Shown piece after piece: positions 25,095-33,424 of a stretch of 43,059 nt of DNA. A program made the position numbers and the translations under genes. Location of the stretch: contig JABEUY010000004.1 of the NCBI GenBank assembly GCA_013044175.1, positions 1-43,059 of the forward strand. Reading direction: 5' to 3'. The stretch is from Bacilli bacterium (GTDB lineage Bacteria > Bacillota > Bacilli > Alicyclobacillales > SLC66). Each line of letters opens with the position of its first letter. Position 1 is the stretch's first letter. Under the pieces are notes generated by a model, which saw only the letters and a program-made list of their open reading frames with translations, did not search any database and was not told the origin of the DNA.

Positions 25095-26980
25095 TGGTCA
25101 TCGCTTATCTATTCCTACTTGGTTTGCCGATTGCTTTGTTTGCCCGTCAACCTCTTCGTTCAAAACTAAGTCTTCTTTGTTATAGTCTGTTGCTTCTTGG
25201 AATCGCACTGATCGCTTTGTATCATCCGTCAACCATGATGGTGCACGGCGCGCTTTTCGCACTGAATCCACTTCGTGCTTGGTTTTTACTGTTGCTATCC
25301 ATCGTAGCCGTTGCCGTGTCTTGGTATCGCTTTGGCTATCAAGATCATGATGATAAAGCGACAGCTTTTTGGTTACCGCTTTTTGTGATGAGTATGACCG
25401 GTGTACTGATGGCGAACACCGTATGGGTATTTATCACTTTTTGGGAATTGATGAGCATTACTTCTTTCTTTCTCGTTATCGTGCATCATGACCGAGAACA
25501 TGTATTGCCTTCTGGCTATGTGTATCTGGTCATGTCGCAAATCAGCGCCATGGCGATTATCGGTGGCTTGTTCTTGCTTGTCTCGCAAGTTCATTCTGCT
25601 GATCTTTCCGTCATCGCCCTCAAAGCGCATGCCATGAATCCGGGAATGAAAAATTGGGTATCTGCTTTACTTTTTATCGGATTTTCTATGAAAAGCGGTG
25701 TGATTCCTTTTCACATATGGTTACCACGTGCGCATCCTATCGCACCAACACCCGTATCGAGTTTGATGTCGGGAGGGATGATCAAACTTGGCGTTTTTGG
25801 CCTTATTCAATTTCTCTTACTCGATGTCGGTGTCCAACAGGTCTTTTGGGCGGTTCTCTTTCTCTTGGTGGGTGCGGTCACTGCCTTACTTGGCGTGTTA
25901 TATGCCCTTATGGAAAAAGATTTAAAACGACTCCTCGCTTTTAGCAGCATCGAAAACATCGGTATTCTATTTCTTGGCCTGGGCTTGATGGCTGTCGGCA
26001 TTGTATTACATCGTCCGACCTTAGAAGTCACGGGGATGATAGCAACGTTATTTCATGCCTTTAACCATGCGCTCTTTAAAAGTCAGCTTTTTATGATCGC
26101 AGGTGCAGTGCAACAACATACAGGAACGTTAGATGCTGAACGATTGGGCGGATTGCTGCGCACCATGCCGGGCATGGGAATCGCTTTTATCGGCGGGTCT
26201 ATGGCGATTAGTGGACTCCCGCCTTTTAATGGGTTTCTTAGTGAATGGTTAACCTTTCATGGTCTCTTATCGTTAATGGAACATTTCGGTGCGTTTTGGA
26301 TGATCGTCAGTTTTGCGGTGATCTTGATGCTCGCGATGACAGGAGCACTCGCGTGTTTATGTTTTGTCAATGCATCGGGTGTTATTTTTCTTGGTGTGCC
26401 AAGAGCATCTCGAAGTAACCATCCGATCGGCAAGGCCATGACACTGCCTGTCATCGGGTTATTGTTCGTATGCCTTGCGATCGGTATCGATCCTAACTGG
26501 CTACTGTCGCCTCTTTTCGCGGTCTTTCCTCAAAAGCCCACTTTGGCTGTCTCATCGTTTTTCCCTTCATCGCTCATGGTGATGAGTATCGTGCTCTTAC
26601 TACTTCTGACTTTCTTTCTTTGGTTATCTCGTTTTTGGACGATGAAAAAAGTACCGAATTGGCAGTGTGGTCGTGTCGTGCATGAACAACGGCAAATGTC
26701 GTTTACCGCGTTCACGAAATCCGTTCGTACATCGCTTGCTATCATTTATCGCCCACATCGACACCTTGAGCGTACCGGTACGCAAGCTGCGTATTTCCCT
26801 GAACAATTGATCTATCGAGGGGGTGTACGTTCGATTTGGGAGAAGTACCTGTATCGACCAACGTATCGATTGGTATGGCGTCTTTCTGGCTTAACATCGA
26901 TCCTTCAGGCAGGATCGATTCAATTGTATCTTATCTACATGCTCGGCACGATCGGTCTCTTTCTCTTGTTCGTACATTGA
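25091..26980 (+). CDS. hyfB: Hydrogenase-4-like membrane subunit B (NuoL/HycC-type antiporter-like)
   Basis: This is a multi-helix proton-translocating subunit of the complex I/group 4 hydrogenase superfamily. Key residues of antiporter-like subunits are present: the glutamate in VFITFWELMSITSFF, the lysine in GFSMKSGVIPFHIWLPRAHP, LMEKDLKRLLAFSSIENIG, the lysine in FNHALFKSQLFMIAGAV, and GLPPFNGFLSEW. At 629 residues it is close to HyfB/HycC of enterobacteria. It should pump ions in the membrane arm of the complex encoded here. Translation is coupled to arsR (four-base overlap). Confidence 0.87.
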   Translation: MMVIAYLFLLGLPIALFARQPLRSKLSLLCYSLLLLGIALIALYHPSTMMVHGALFALNPLRAWFLLLLSIVAVAVSWYRFGYQDHDDKATAFWLPLFVMSMTGVLMANTVWVFITFWELMSITSFFLVIVHHDREHVLPSGYVYLVMSQISAMAIIGGLFLLVSQVHSADLSVIALKAHAMNPGMKNWVSALLFIGFSMKSGVIPFHIWLPRAHPIAPTPVSSLMSGGMIKLGVFGLIQFLLLDVGVQQVFWAVLFLLVGAVTALLGVLYALMEKDLKRLLAFSSIENIGILFLGLGLMAVGIVLHRPTLEVTGMIATLFHAFNHALFKSQLFMIAGAVQQHTGTLDAERLGGLLRTMPGMGIAFIGGSMAISGLPPFNGFLSEWLTFHGLLSLMEHFGAFWMIVSFAVILMLAMTGALACLCFVNASGVIFLGVPRASRSNHPIGKAMTLPVIGLLFVCLAIGIDPNWLLSPLFAVFPQKPTLAVSSFFPSSLMVMSIVLLLLLTFFLWLSRFWTMKKVPNWQCGRVVHEQRQMSFTAFTKSVRTSLAIIYRPHRHLERTGTQAAYFPEQLIYRGGVRSIWEKYLYRPTYRLVWRLSGLTSILQAGSIQLYLIYMLGTIGLFLLFVH

Positions 26981-27004
26981 TCGATAAGGGAGAATTATGG
27001 AAAA

Positions 27005-27913
27005 ATGACACAAACTATGATTGTCCAAAGCTTTGGCTTTTTCATCGCGATCGGGCTATCTCCATTTTTTGTTGGACTCATTCAAACGACAAAAGCGCGA
27101 ATACAAGGTCGCCATGGCCCCTCCGTATGGCAAGGGTACTATGTTCTTTTGAAGTATTGGAAAAAAGAAACTACCCTGCCTGAGAACAGTTCCTTGATCT
27201 TCGTCATCGCGCCGATCGTCAGTATCAGCGTCATGCTGTTGATCATGCTGTTTATTCCTTGGGGAAAGCAATTACCTGGCGTGCTAGCTGGTGATTTCAT
27301 CATGGTTTTTTTCTTACTGGCGCTGGAACGTTTTTGGACTGCGTTAGCCGGTTTGGATACGTCCGGTACGTTTGGTGGTTTGGGAGCCAGTCGGATTTTA
27401 ACGATAGGTATAGGCTTAGAACCGATGCTCTTTGCCGTATTTGGTTTGTGTTTTTTCTTGACAGGCAATACCCACTTTGCGCAAATCTCGCCACTTTGGT
27501 TACGACAAGCACCGCATTTGCTCGCTTGGTTCCTGGCAGCCGGGGGCTTTGCGCTGACGATTTTGTTAGAAATCGGGCGGTTACCGATCGATAATCCGGA
27601 TACTCATTTGGAGTTAACGATGATGCATGAAGCGACGCAACTAGAATATAATGGTCGACTTTTTGCGTTTTCTCATTTTGCTTCGATGTGTAAAGTCACA
27701 GCGATGCTAGCCATAGGTTGGGTATGGTTTGGTCCGACCTTATCATCGCAGTGGTGGACCCTTTTGCTTCATCTTTTTGAGCTTGGCGTTTCAAGTATCC
27801 TCGTAGGCGTGGTGGAAAGTTTTACGATAAAAATGCGATTTTTTCGCATTCCCTACTATGTGAGTGCTGTCATCGGCATGGGGTTGTTGGCCGTCGTGAT
27901 AACCGCTTTTTAG
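27005..27913 (+). CDS. hyfC: Hydrogenase-4-like membrane subunit C (NuoH/HycD-type)
   Basis: The protein is 302 residues with about eight helices and corresponds to the NuoH/HycD subunit that joins the membrane arm to the hydrophilic module. Motifs: KARIQGRHGPSVWQGYY near the N-terminus, AGLDTSGTFGGLGASR in mid-protein (the mycobacterial/enterobacterial signature GAFGGMG is similar), and the acidic loop EIGRLPIDNPDTHLELTMMHEA with glutamates typical of NuoH-like proteins. ATG 27005 overlaps the stop of a three-codon reading frame (ATG GAA AAA TGA from 26997) that has its own AAGGGAGA site, so initiation may occur by reinitiation. Confidence 0.87.
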   Translation: MTQTMIVQSFGFFIAIGLSPFFVGLIQTTKARIQGRHGPSVWQGYYVLLKYWKKETTLPENSSLIFVIAPIVSISVMLLIMLFIPWGKQLPGVLAGDFIMVFFLLALERFWTALAGLDTSGTFGGLGASRILTIGIGLEPMLFAVFGLCFFLTGNTHFAQISPLWLRQAPHLLAWFLAAGGFALTILLEIGRLPIDNPDTHLELTMMHEATQLEYNGRLFAFSHFASMCKVTAMLAIGWVWFGPTLSSQWWTLLLHLFELGVSSILVGVVESFTIKMRFFRIPYYVSAVIGMGLLAVVITAF

Positions 27914-27925
27914 GAGTTGTGTGTG

Positions 27926-28549
27926 ATGGATAGTTTAGCCTTATTGATGTTGATCAGCAGTTTTTTGATGGTTGTCGTGCGAAACGTTCGGTATGTCCTG
28001 TTGTTTCTTTCCTTACAAGGGTGGCTACTATGGGGATTATTGTTTCAATCAGCAAGCAATGCGACCGAAGTGCTTGTGATCGGTTTGCTGACGTTGCTTG
28101 TCAAAGCTTTTCTTCTTCCCTTGATCCTGTATCGGGTGAGTCAAAAATGGCCTTCTTCAGCGCTGCGAATACGTGCTTTACCGATTTGGGGCTATCTGCT
28201 TGGGTTCGTGCTTTTGCTTTCGATCTCGCATATCATGCCGCCATTACAAGCCGCAGGTATTTTGCACCAGCAAGTTTGGTTTTTTTATGGTTTGGGGAGT
28301 CTTTTTCTCGCTTATTTACAGATCATGAGTCGAAAGCATGTGCTTTCTTTGATCAGTGCGTTTATCGCCATCGAAAATGCTTTGGTTCTTGTCGCTGCTT
28401 CAATCGCCGGACAACTCCCTTTGATGATGGAGATCGGAATGCTGCTCGATCTGATCCTTTCGACGATTCTTCTTGCTTGGCTCAGTCATTTGATTTTACG
28501 CCGCTTTAAAACGGTCGATTTCACCGCGATGCGTTTTTTGAGGAGATGA
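27926..28549 (+). CDS. hyfE: Hydrogenase-4-like membrane subunit E
   Basis: The product has 207 residues, is very hydrophobic (about six helices) and has the length of HyfE (about 216 residues in Escherichia coli). The N-terminal part resembles NuoK-like helices (LLTLLVKAFLLPLILYRV) and the C-terminal half has IENALVLVAASI and EIGMLLDLILSTILLAWL, both typical of HyfE, with membrane glutamates. ATG 27926 follows TAGGAG; a GTG at 27917 is closer to the ribosome binding site and less likely. It lies between hyfC and hyfF in the same order as in enterobacterial hyf clusters (without D). Confidence 0.82.
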   Translation: MDSLALLMLISSFLMVVVRNVRYVLLFLSLQGWLLWGLLFQSASNATEVLVIGLLTLLVKAFLLPLILYRVSQKWPSSALRIRALPIWGYLLGFVLLLSISHIMPPLQAAGILHQQVWFFYGLGSLFLAYLQIMSRKHVLSLISAFIAIENALVLVAASIAGQLPLMMEIGMLLDLILSTILLAWLSHLILRRFKTVDFTAMRFLRR

Positions 28550-28553
28550 TCAT

Positions 28554-29852
28554 ATGGCTACTCTTATCCTTGACATGATTGGGCCGTTTGGCGTTCTTCT
28601 TCTTGCCTTTGGAAGTTATCGGTACGATCCTCGAAGGATTTCGTTGAGCATTGCCTTTTGGGTTGGGATCAATTTTCTCTTTTATGCGATAAGGTTTATG
28701 GTTCACCCTGGGTATGGGATGACGTTCGCGTGGTTATTGCCCTTGATTGAGTTGATGGTGACAGGTAGTGCTTTCGTGAGTATACGTTGGTTACGTGAAC
28801 ATCCTTCACAAAGCGTAGTGCGCTATTACTTTTGGTGGGCGCTTTTTTACGCAGCACTTGTGGTGATTGCAACGACACAGAATCTCGTTCTCGCTTGGCT
28901 AGCGATCGAATTTTCCACGTTAGTTTCTAGTGCATTACTGATCGAATTAGGAAATCGACGTGCTTTAGAAGCCGCTTTTAAGTACATGGTGATCGCCTCG
29001 GTAGGGATGTCGGTCGCTTTATTAGGGATTGTCCTTCTTTATGCGAGTTTACAATCACAGCACTTGGGTTGGCAGACGTTTACGTATGCAAATCTCGCCA
29101 TCCATCATCAGGCGATAGCACCGATTGTGCGCGATATCGTTATGATCATGATGCTATGTGGCATCGGCACAAAAGCGGGATTGGTTCCTTTTCATACCTG
29201 GCTTCCAGATGCGCATTCTGTTGCACCTTCGCCGATCAGTGGCTTGCTCTCAGGCTGTCTTTTAGGTTTGTGTCTGTTGGTGATCGATCATTTTTTGCGA
29301 GCGATTTCTATGCCGTCCACGCTCTTTTTATCGGGTCAGCATCTGCTATTACTCTTTGGGGTATTATCGGTGCTCATCGGATCTTTCGCCCTGTTTGTCC
29401 AAAAGGACGTGAAAAGAATGCTCGCCTATTCTTCGATCGAACAAGTGGGGATTATGGCGATCGGATTCGGCATCGGTACGCCACTTGCGATCGATGCAGC
29501 CCTTTTGCAATTTGTATTTCATGCCATCATCAAGGCAAGTTTATTCTATCTTGCCGGGTATTTTTCAGAACGCTATCACAGTACGCATCTTTTTCAATGG
29601 AAAGAGATTACAAAAAAATTCCCGCGTCTTGCGATCTTATGGGCTATCTTGTTATTGGCGTTAGCTGGGTTACCACCACTAGGTCTTGCCTATAGCGAGT
29701 GGATGCTGATTCTCTCTTTGTGGGATCAACAACAAACGATCGTATTGCTCGCGTTATGTCTTGGTCTTGTGTTGAGTTTCAGTGCCTTAAGTGACCATCT
29801 GATCAAAAGTTTATGGAAAACGCCACGAAACCAAACCGTCGATCTTTCTTAA
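28554..29852 (+). CDS. hyfF: Hydrogenase-4-like membrane subunit F (NuoM/N-type antiporter-like)
   Basis: This second antiporter-like subunit has 432 residues, shorter than HyfF of Escherichia coli (526). It keeps the charged residues needed for ion translocation: glutamate in LAWLAIEFSTLVSSALL, lysine in GIGTKAGLVPFHTWLPDAH, FVQKDVKRMLAYSSIEQVG, lysine in FHAIIKASLFYLAG and GLPPLGLAYSEWM. GAGGAG lies just upstream within the end of hyfE. Two antiporter-like subunits (B and F) suggest that the complex pumps ions. Confidence 0.87.
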   Translation: MATLILDMIGPFGVLLLAFGSYRYDPRRISLSIAFWVGINFLFYAIRFMVHPGYGMTFAWLLPLIELMVTGSAFVSIRWLREHPSQSVVRYYFWWALFYAALVVIATTQNLVLAWLAIEFSTLVSSALLIELGNRRALEAAFKYMVIASVGMSVALLGIVLLYASLQSQHLGWQTFTYANLAIHHQAIAPIVRDIVMIMMLCGIGTKAGLVPFHTWLPDAHSVAPSPISGLLSGCLLGLCLLVIDHFLRAISMPSTLFLSGQHLLLLFGVLSVLIGSFALFVQKDVKRMLAYSSIEQVGIMAIGFGIGTPLAIDAALLQFVFHAIIKASLFYLAGYFSERYHSTHLFQWKEITKKFPRLAILWAILLLALAGLPPLGLAYSEWMLILSLWDQQQTIVLLALCLGLVLSFSALSDHLIKSLWKTPRNQTVDLS

Positions 29853-29886
29853 ATTGTTAACGAAACAGCAAAGGGGTGTAACTGGG

Positions 29887-31350
29887 ATGATGACGGAAAT
29901 ATCGCTGTATGATGCACATGATCCATGGGTGACGATCAATGCGATGCATCGTCAGCAAGGTGATGAATTGTTGGCGCTTACTGGTTTTCGTGATCAAAAA
30001 ATCAAAGCGCACTGGTTACTTGCTGATGGAAGCATTGCCCGCGAACAGGTGCGTTGTTCATCTGATCGATTCATGACACTCACTACCATCTTGCCAGAAG
30101 TCGCCTGGGATGAGCGTGAGATCTACGATCTTTTTGGCTATACCCCGATCGCGCATCCTGATCTACGCCCCTTACTTCGAACACAGAGATGGCCAGACGA
30201 TTTTTACCCGTTACGTGCAGCTATGCCAGATCGACCCTTATGGCGAGACGGTGAACCGGATCAAGCGATGAAAGTGGTGCAAGGTGAAGGAATTGTGATC
30301 ATGAAAGTCGGTCCGACGCATGCAGGTATTATCGAATCAGGTCATTTTGTTTTTAGCGTAATGGGTGAAAATATCTTGTGCCTCGATGCGCATCTTTTTC
30401 AAAAACACAGGGGTATTGAAGCGCTGCTTCAGGGCAAAAGCTTTCCTGCTATACAACCGATGATCGCGCGTCTTTGTGGGTCAGATAGCGTCTCGCATCA
30501 ATACAATCTCTTGCAGTCAATCGAGCAAGTAACTGATCGTCACGTGTCCGAAGTCGTGCAATATCGACGTATTCTCGTCGCCGAGTCGGAAAGAATTCTT
30601 AGTCACCTCAATGACCTCGCTCAGATTCCAGCAGGTGTAGGTTTTGCAGTTGCGCATCAAAAAGGTCTTGCTTTAAAAGAACTCTGGCAACGAGGGATGG
30701 CTGTGATTTTTGGCCATCGCTTCTTATTTGACGCGATGTATGGCGAAGTCTTTACCCAAGAGGATAAGTTGCACTTTCTTTCTTTGATTACTTCTTTTGA
30801 AGCGTTGTGGGCAAAGTGGGTAAAACTCACGGAGAAAAACGTTGCTTTTCACGATCGCATGCGAGGAGTCGGTAAAGTGACTCGCCAAGATGCAAAGCAA
30901 CTCGGTGCCGTTGGTGTTGCACGGCGAGCAACAGGGGAAAAGAGCGATATGCGAAAATACATGCCACTTTATCAAGTTGTCGATTTTACGGTTGCCACGG
31001 CGTTAGGTGGTGATGTGGAAGCTCGATTTCAGGTGCGATTGCTTGAAGTTGAAAGTTCTCTTTCCATCCTTCGTCAGACGCTCGCAAGGATGGGTGATCC
31101 TTCAAAAGAGGAACCGTTTGTTGTACCGAGTGATCTTACCGGTGAGACAGTCACCTTCTCCGAATCACCGCATGGACTTAATGTGCATGTCATACAGTGG
31201 TTAGATGGCAAGATCGATCGATATCATATTCGGTCAGGCTCTTATCGTAATTGGCCCGTCTTGGCGAAAGCTGTCGAAGGGAATGTCGTCGCTGACTTTC
31301 CTTTAATCAACAAGAGTTTTGAACTTTGTTATAGCTGTACAGATCGTTGA
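29887..31350 (+). CDS. hyfG: Hydrogenase-4-like large subunit G (fused NuoC/NuoD type), incomplete NiFe motif
   Basis: The first 130 residues are NuoC-like (LTTILPEVAWDEREIYDLFG, HPDLRPLLR, WPDDFYPLR). The rest is NuoD/HycE-like (KVGPTHAGIIESGHFVFSVMGE, KHRGIEALLQG, MRGVGKVT, GVARRATG). NiFe hydrogenases use four cysteines in RxCGxC and DPCxxC. Here the first reads RLCGSD (C197, D200) and the second ELCYSCTDR (C481, C484), so three of four are kept and the DP is lost. The protein ends at CTDR with no extension for a maturation protease. It could be a modified NiFe site or a redox module that no longer makes hydrogen. ATG 29887 has AAAGGGG upstream; an earlier frame start at 29854 lacks support. 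Confidence 0.85.
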   Translation: MMTEISLYDAHDPWVTINAMHRQQGDELLALTGFRDQKIKAHWLLADGSIAREQVRCSSDRFMTLTTILPEVAWDEREIYDLFGYTPIAHPDLRPLLRTQRWPDDFYPLRAAMPDRPLWRDGEPDQAMKVVQGEGIVIMKVGPTHAGIIESGHFVFSVMGENILCLDAHLFQKHRGIEALLQGKSFPAIQPMIARLCGSDSVSHQYNLLQSIEQVTDRHVSEVVQYRRILVAESERILSHLNDLAQIPAGVGFAVAHQKGLALKELWQRGMAVIFGHRFLFDAMYGEVFTQEDKLHFLSLITSFEALWAKWVKLTEKNVAFHDRMRGVGKVTRQDAKQLGAVGVARRATGEKSDMRKYMPLYQVVDFTVATALGGDVEARFQVRLLEVESSLSILRQTLARMGDPSKEEPFVVPSDLTGETVTFSESPHGLNVHVIQWLDGKIDRYHIRSGSYRNWPVLAKAVEGNVVADFPLINKSFELCYSCTDR

Positions 31351-31367
31351 AAGAAGGAGGGACTTTG

Positions 31368-31778
31368 ATGGATAAGAAAATGAAATCGTTGCAACTACGC
31401 CATGTTGATGCCGGAAGCTGCAATGCTTGTGAACAGGAACTGACCGCATTGCTTGGTAAGGATTATGATGTTTCGCGCTATGGCATTGAATTTGTCGCTT
31501 CACCTCGTCATGCGGATGCTTTGATCGTAACCGGCTCTGTCAGCGATACGATGAAACCAGCTCTTGTGCGTGTTTTCGAGGCTGTTTCGACCCCAAAAGG
31601 ACTTATCGTCATCGGTGATTGCGCTTTAGGCTGTGGTGTGGATCGACGAGCCTATGCCAGTCATGGAGGCGTGCAGCATGTTGTGCAGCCTGATTTGTCC
31701 GTAGCGGGTTGCCCGCCTACGCCACAAGAAATCGTCAAACGCTTACAAGAATACATGGATAAGCATACAACGGTGTAA
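31368..31778 (+). CDS. hyfI: Hydrogenase-4-like small subunit I (NuoB/HycG type)
   Basis: The 136-residue protein carries the ligands of the proximal [4Fe-4S] cluster: GSCNACEQEL (C18, C21), IGDCALGCG (C85, C89) and AGCPPTP (C115). It should pass electrons to or from HyfG. AAGGAGGG lies six bases before ATG 31368. It is the last gene of the operon. No ferredoxin-like subunits (HyfA, HyfH) and no hyp maturation genes occur in the window, so the electron donor is not visible. Confidence 0.87.
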   Translation: MDKKMKSLQLRHVDAGSCNACEQELTALLGKDYDVSRYGIEFVASPRHADALIVTGSVSDTMKPALVRVFEAVSTPKGLIVIGDCALGCGVDRRAYASHGGVQHVVQPDLSVAGCPPTPQEIVKRLQEYMDKHTTV

Positions 31779-31795
31779 AGTTTTGCGTTAAGTTT

Positions 31796-33262
31796 TTACT
31801 TACCCTGTAACCGTTGTCGCATTTCGAACATGCCATCAGGATGACCCATCATTTGTACAACATCAAAAAGAGCCAGTCTCGTGTGACCGCGGGGAATAAT
31901 CGGTTCGTCATTGCGTAATATCGATACGATCAACACATCTTGCGGTAAACCGAGGATGCGTAAAGGTTTTCCATCCATCGAACGGGCTTGTACTTCGACA
32001 GCATCAACAATCCAATTTTCAGGCAACATTTTTGCATTTAAAGTGAGTATCCCCGTTTTTTCCTGGCTTTTTCCTTTGGGGAGAAAGGGTTGCATAATTC
32101 GATTGAAGGCAGCTGGTGCGACTAAGCAAGAAAGTACCGCAAGTAAAAGCATGCCATTGGCGGTCGCTGCACTAATGGCGCCTATCTCAGCAGCGATTTG
32201 GCTCGCTGCGATGATGAGACTGAGGCGAGCACTGAGCAACATGCCACCGGCTATCCGTTTTGGCATGGCAAAATAGCGTAGAAAATAAATGGAAGGTACG
32301 ACTTTATTGACAAACATGGTGATCAATAAAATGAGTAACATCAACCAATAGGTTGGGCGAGAATCTAAGGCTTGTAGATTAAACTTGATGCCCGCATTAA
32401 CAAAAAAAATCGGAAGTAAAAAACCGTACCCGATTGAATTGAGTTTACCGATGAGCGCGGAATGTCTTTCCGAAAGCAAGGAAATGATCGCTCCCGCAAG
32501 AAACGCTCCGACGATAACCTCAGTACCTAATGTTTCTGAAAAAGCCAGAAACGAAAGAATTAAAGCGAATGCACCACGTAATCCGATCTCACTCGATGCA
32601 TTTTCAAGCAGTGAAAACGGTGATCGCTTGGCAAGAACGCGCAAAAATCGATAGAGGATAACGAAGAAGAGAAGCAGTACCATAATAAGGAGAAGGCTAA
32701 AGCCGTTTCCGCTCGTATGGAAGGCTACATAGCCAGTTATACCAAATAAGGTGATGAGATCGGCAAGTAAGCCAAATACGAGTAACTGCTGGCCAAGCGG
32801 ATCATATAACCAACCTTTTTCTTTGAGTGCTGGCATAAGGATACCTGTAGATGTGGTACTTAATACCAGACCAACGATGAGTGGGTTCTTGATCCAGCCA
32901 ATGGCATAGAGAACGAAGGCGACCATCGTTGAGATCAATAAGGTCATGATAAAAAACGCGAGTCCACGAATCCAAGGTTGTCTGCCGGTTGTTTCGGTTT
33001 TTTGGAAGATTAAAGAAAAGTCCAGTTCAAGTCCCGATAAAAACATCAGATAAGAGAAGCCGAAATTGGCTAAAAAATTAATGTAATTGGTTGACACAGC
33101 GATATGTAGAACGCTAGGGCCTGCTACAATGCCCATGACGATTTCGAGTACAACGGCAGGAATAAGACCTTTTAGTATACGTGTGGATAACCAAGGGCTG
33201 ATGAGAGCGATAAGGGTAACGAGAAAAAGCGAGTTGTACGTCGATTGCACCGTGGTCACCAC
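31796..33262 (-). CDS. CPA2-family cation/proton antiporter with TrkA-C domain
   Basis: About twelve membrane helices span residues 1-385, with features of the KefB/NapA family: GIVAGPSVLHIA, NFGFSYLMFLSGLELDFSLI, STTSTGILMPALKE, EVIVGAFLAGAIISLLSER and LLPIFFVNAGIKF. After residue 400 a TrkA-C (RCK_C) domain occurs (VDAVEVQARSMDGKPLRIL, VLIVSILRNDEPIIPRGHTRL), which in relatives binds a regulatory ligand. It probably exchanges Na+ or K+ for protons. The operon next to it encodes ion-pumping subunits, but the gene is convergent and not part of it. The start is unsure: GTG 33262 and GTG 33250 both follow AAAGGG. Confidence 0.85.
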   Translation of the reverse strand: MVTTVQSTYNSLFLVTLIALISPWLSTRILKGLIPAVVLEIVMGIVAGPSVLHIAVSTNYINFLANFGFSYLMFLSGLELDFSLIFQKTETTGRQPWIRGLAFFIMTLLISTMVAFVLYAIGWIKNPLIVGLVLSTTSTGILMPALKEKGWLYDPLGQQLLVFGLLADLITLFGITGYVAFHTSGNGFSLLLIMVLLLFFVILYRFLRVLAKRSPFSLLENASSEIGLRGAFALILSFLAFSETLGTEVIVGAFLAGAIISLLSERHSALIGKLNSIGYGFLLPIFFVNAGIKFNLQALDSRPTYWLMLLILLITMFVNKVVPSIYFLRYFAMPKRIAGGMLLSARLSLIIAASQIAAEIGAISAATANGMLLLAVLSCLVAPAAFNRIMQPFLPKGKSQEKTGILTLNAKMLPENWIVDAVEVQARSMDGKPLRILGLPQDVLIVSILRNDEPIIPRGHTRLALFDVVQMMGHPDGMFEMRQRLQGK

Positions 33263-33268
33263 CCTTTG

Positions 33269-33284
33269 CGTAACGATAGTTACG
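33269..33284. repeat. Inverted repeat upstream of the antiporter gene
   Basis: CGTAAC (33269-33274) and GTTACG (33279-33284) flank GATA. It lies seven bases upstream of the antiporter start on that strand, in the leader or operator region. Function unknown. Confidence 0.3.
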
Positions 33285-33366
33285 TGATCTTTACGCTTTT
33301 TTCATCGTGTTCATGGTAAACTGAGTGTAAACATTAACTTTTTCAAGATACCATAAGTATGGAAGG

Positions 33367-33397
33367 TTGGCAACTGAATTTTAAATATTGTTATAAT
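33367..33397 (+). promoter_or_regulatory. Probable promoter of the methyltransferase gene
   Basis: TTGGCA (33367-33372) and TATAAT (33392-33397) are 19 bases apart; TGT directly before TATAAT makes it an extended -10. It lies about 28 bases before the ATG at 33425, so the longer reading frame from 33359 cannot be translated from this promoter. Confidence 0.55.
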
Positions 33398-33424
33398 TTA
33401 AATAATTGTGAAAGTTGGAGAAGG

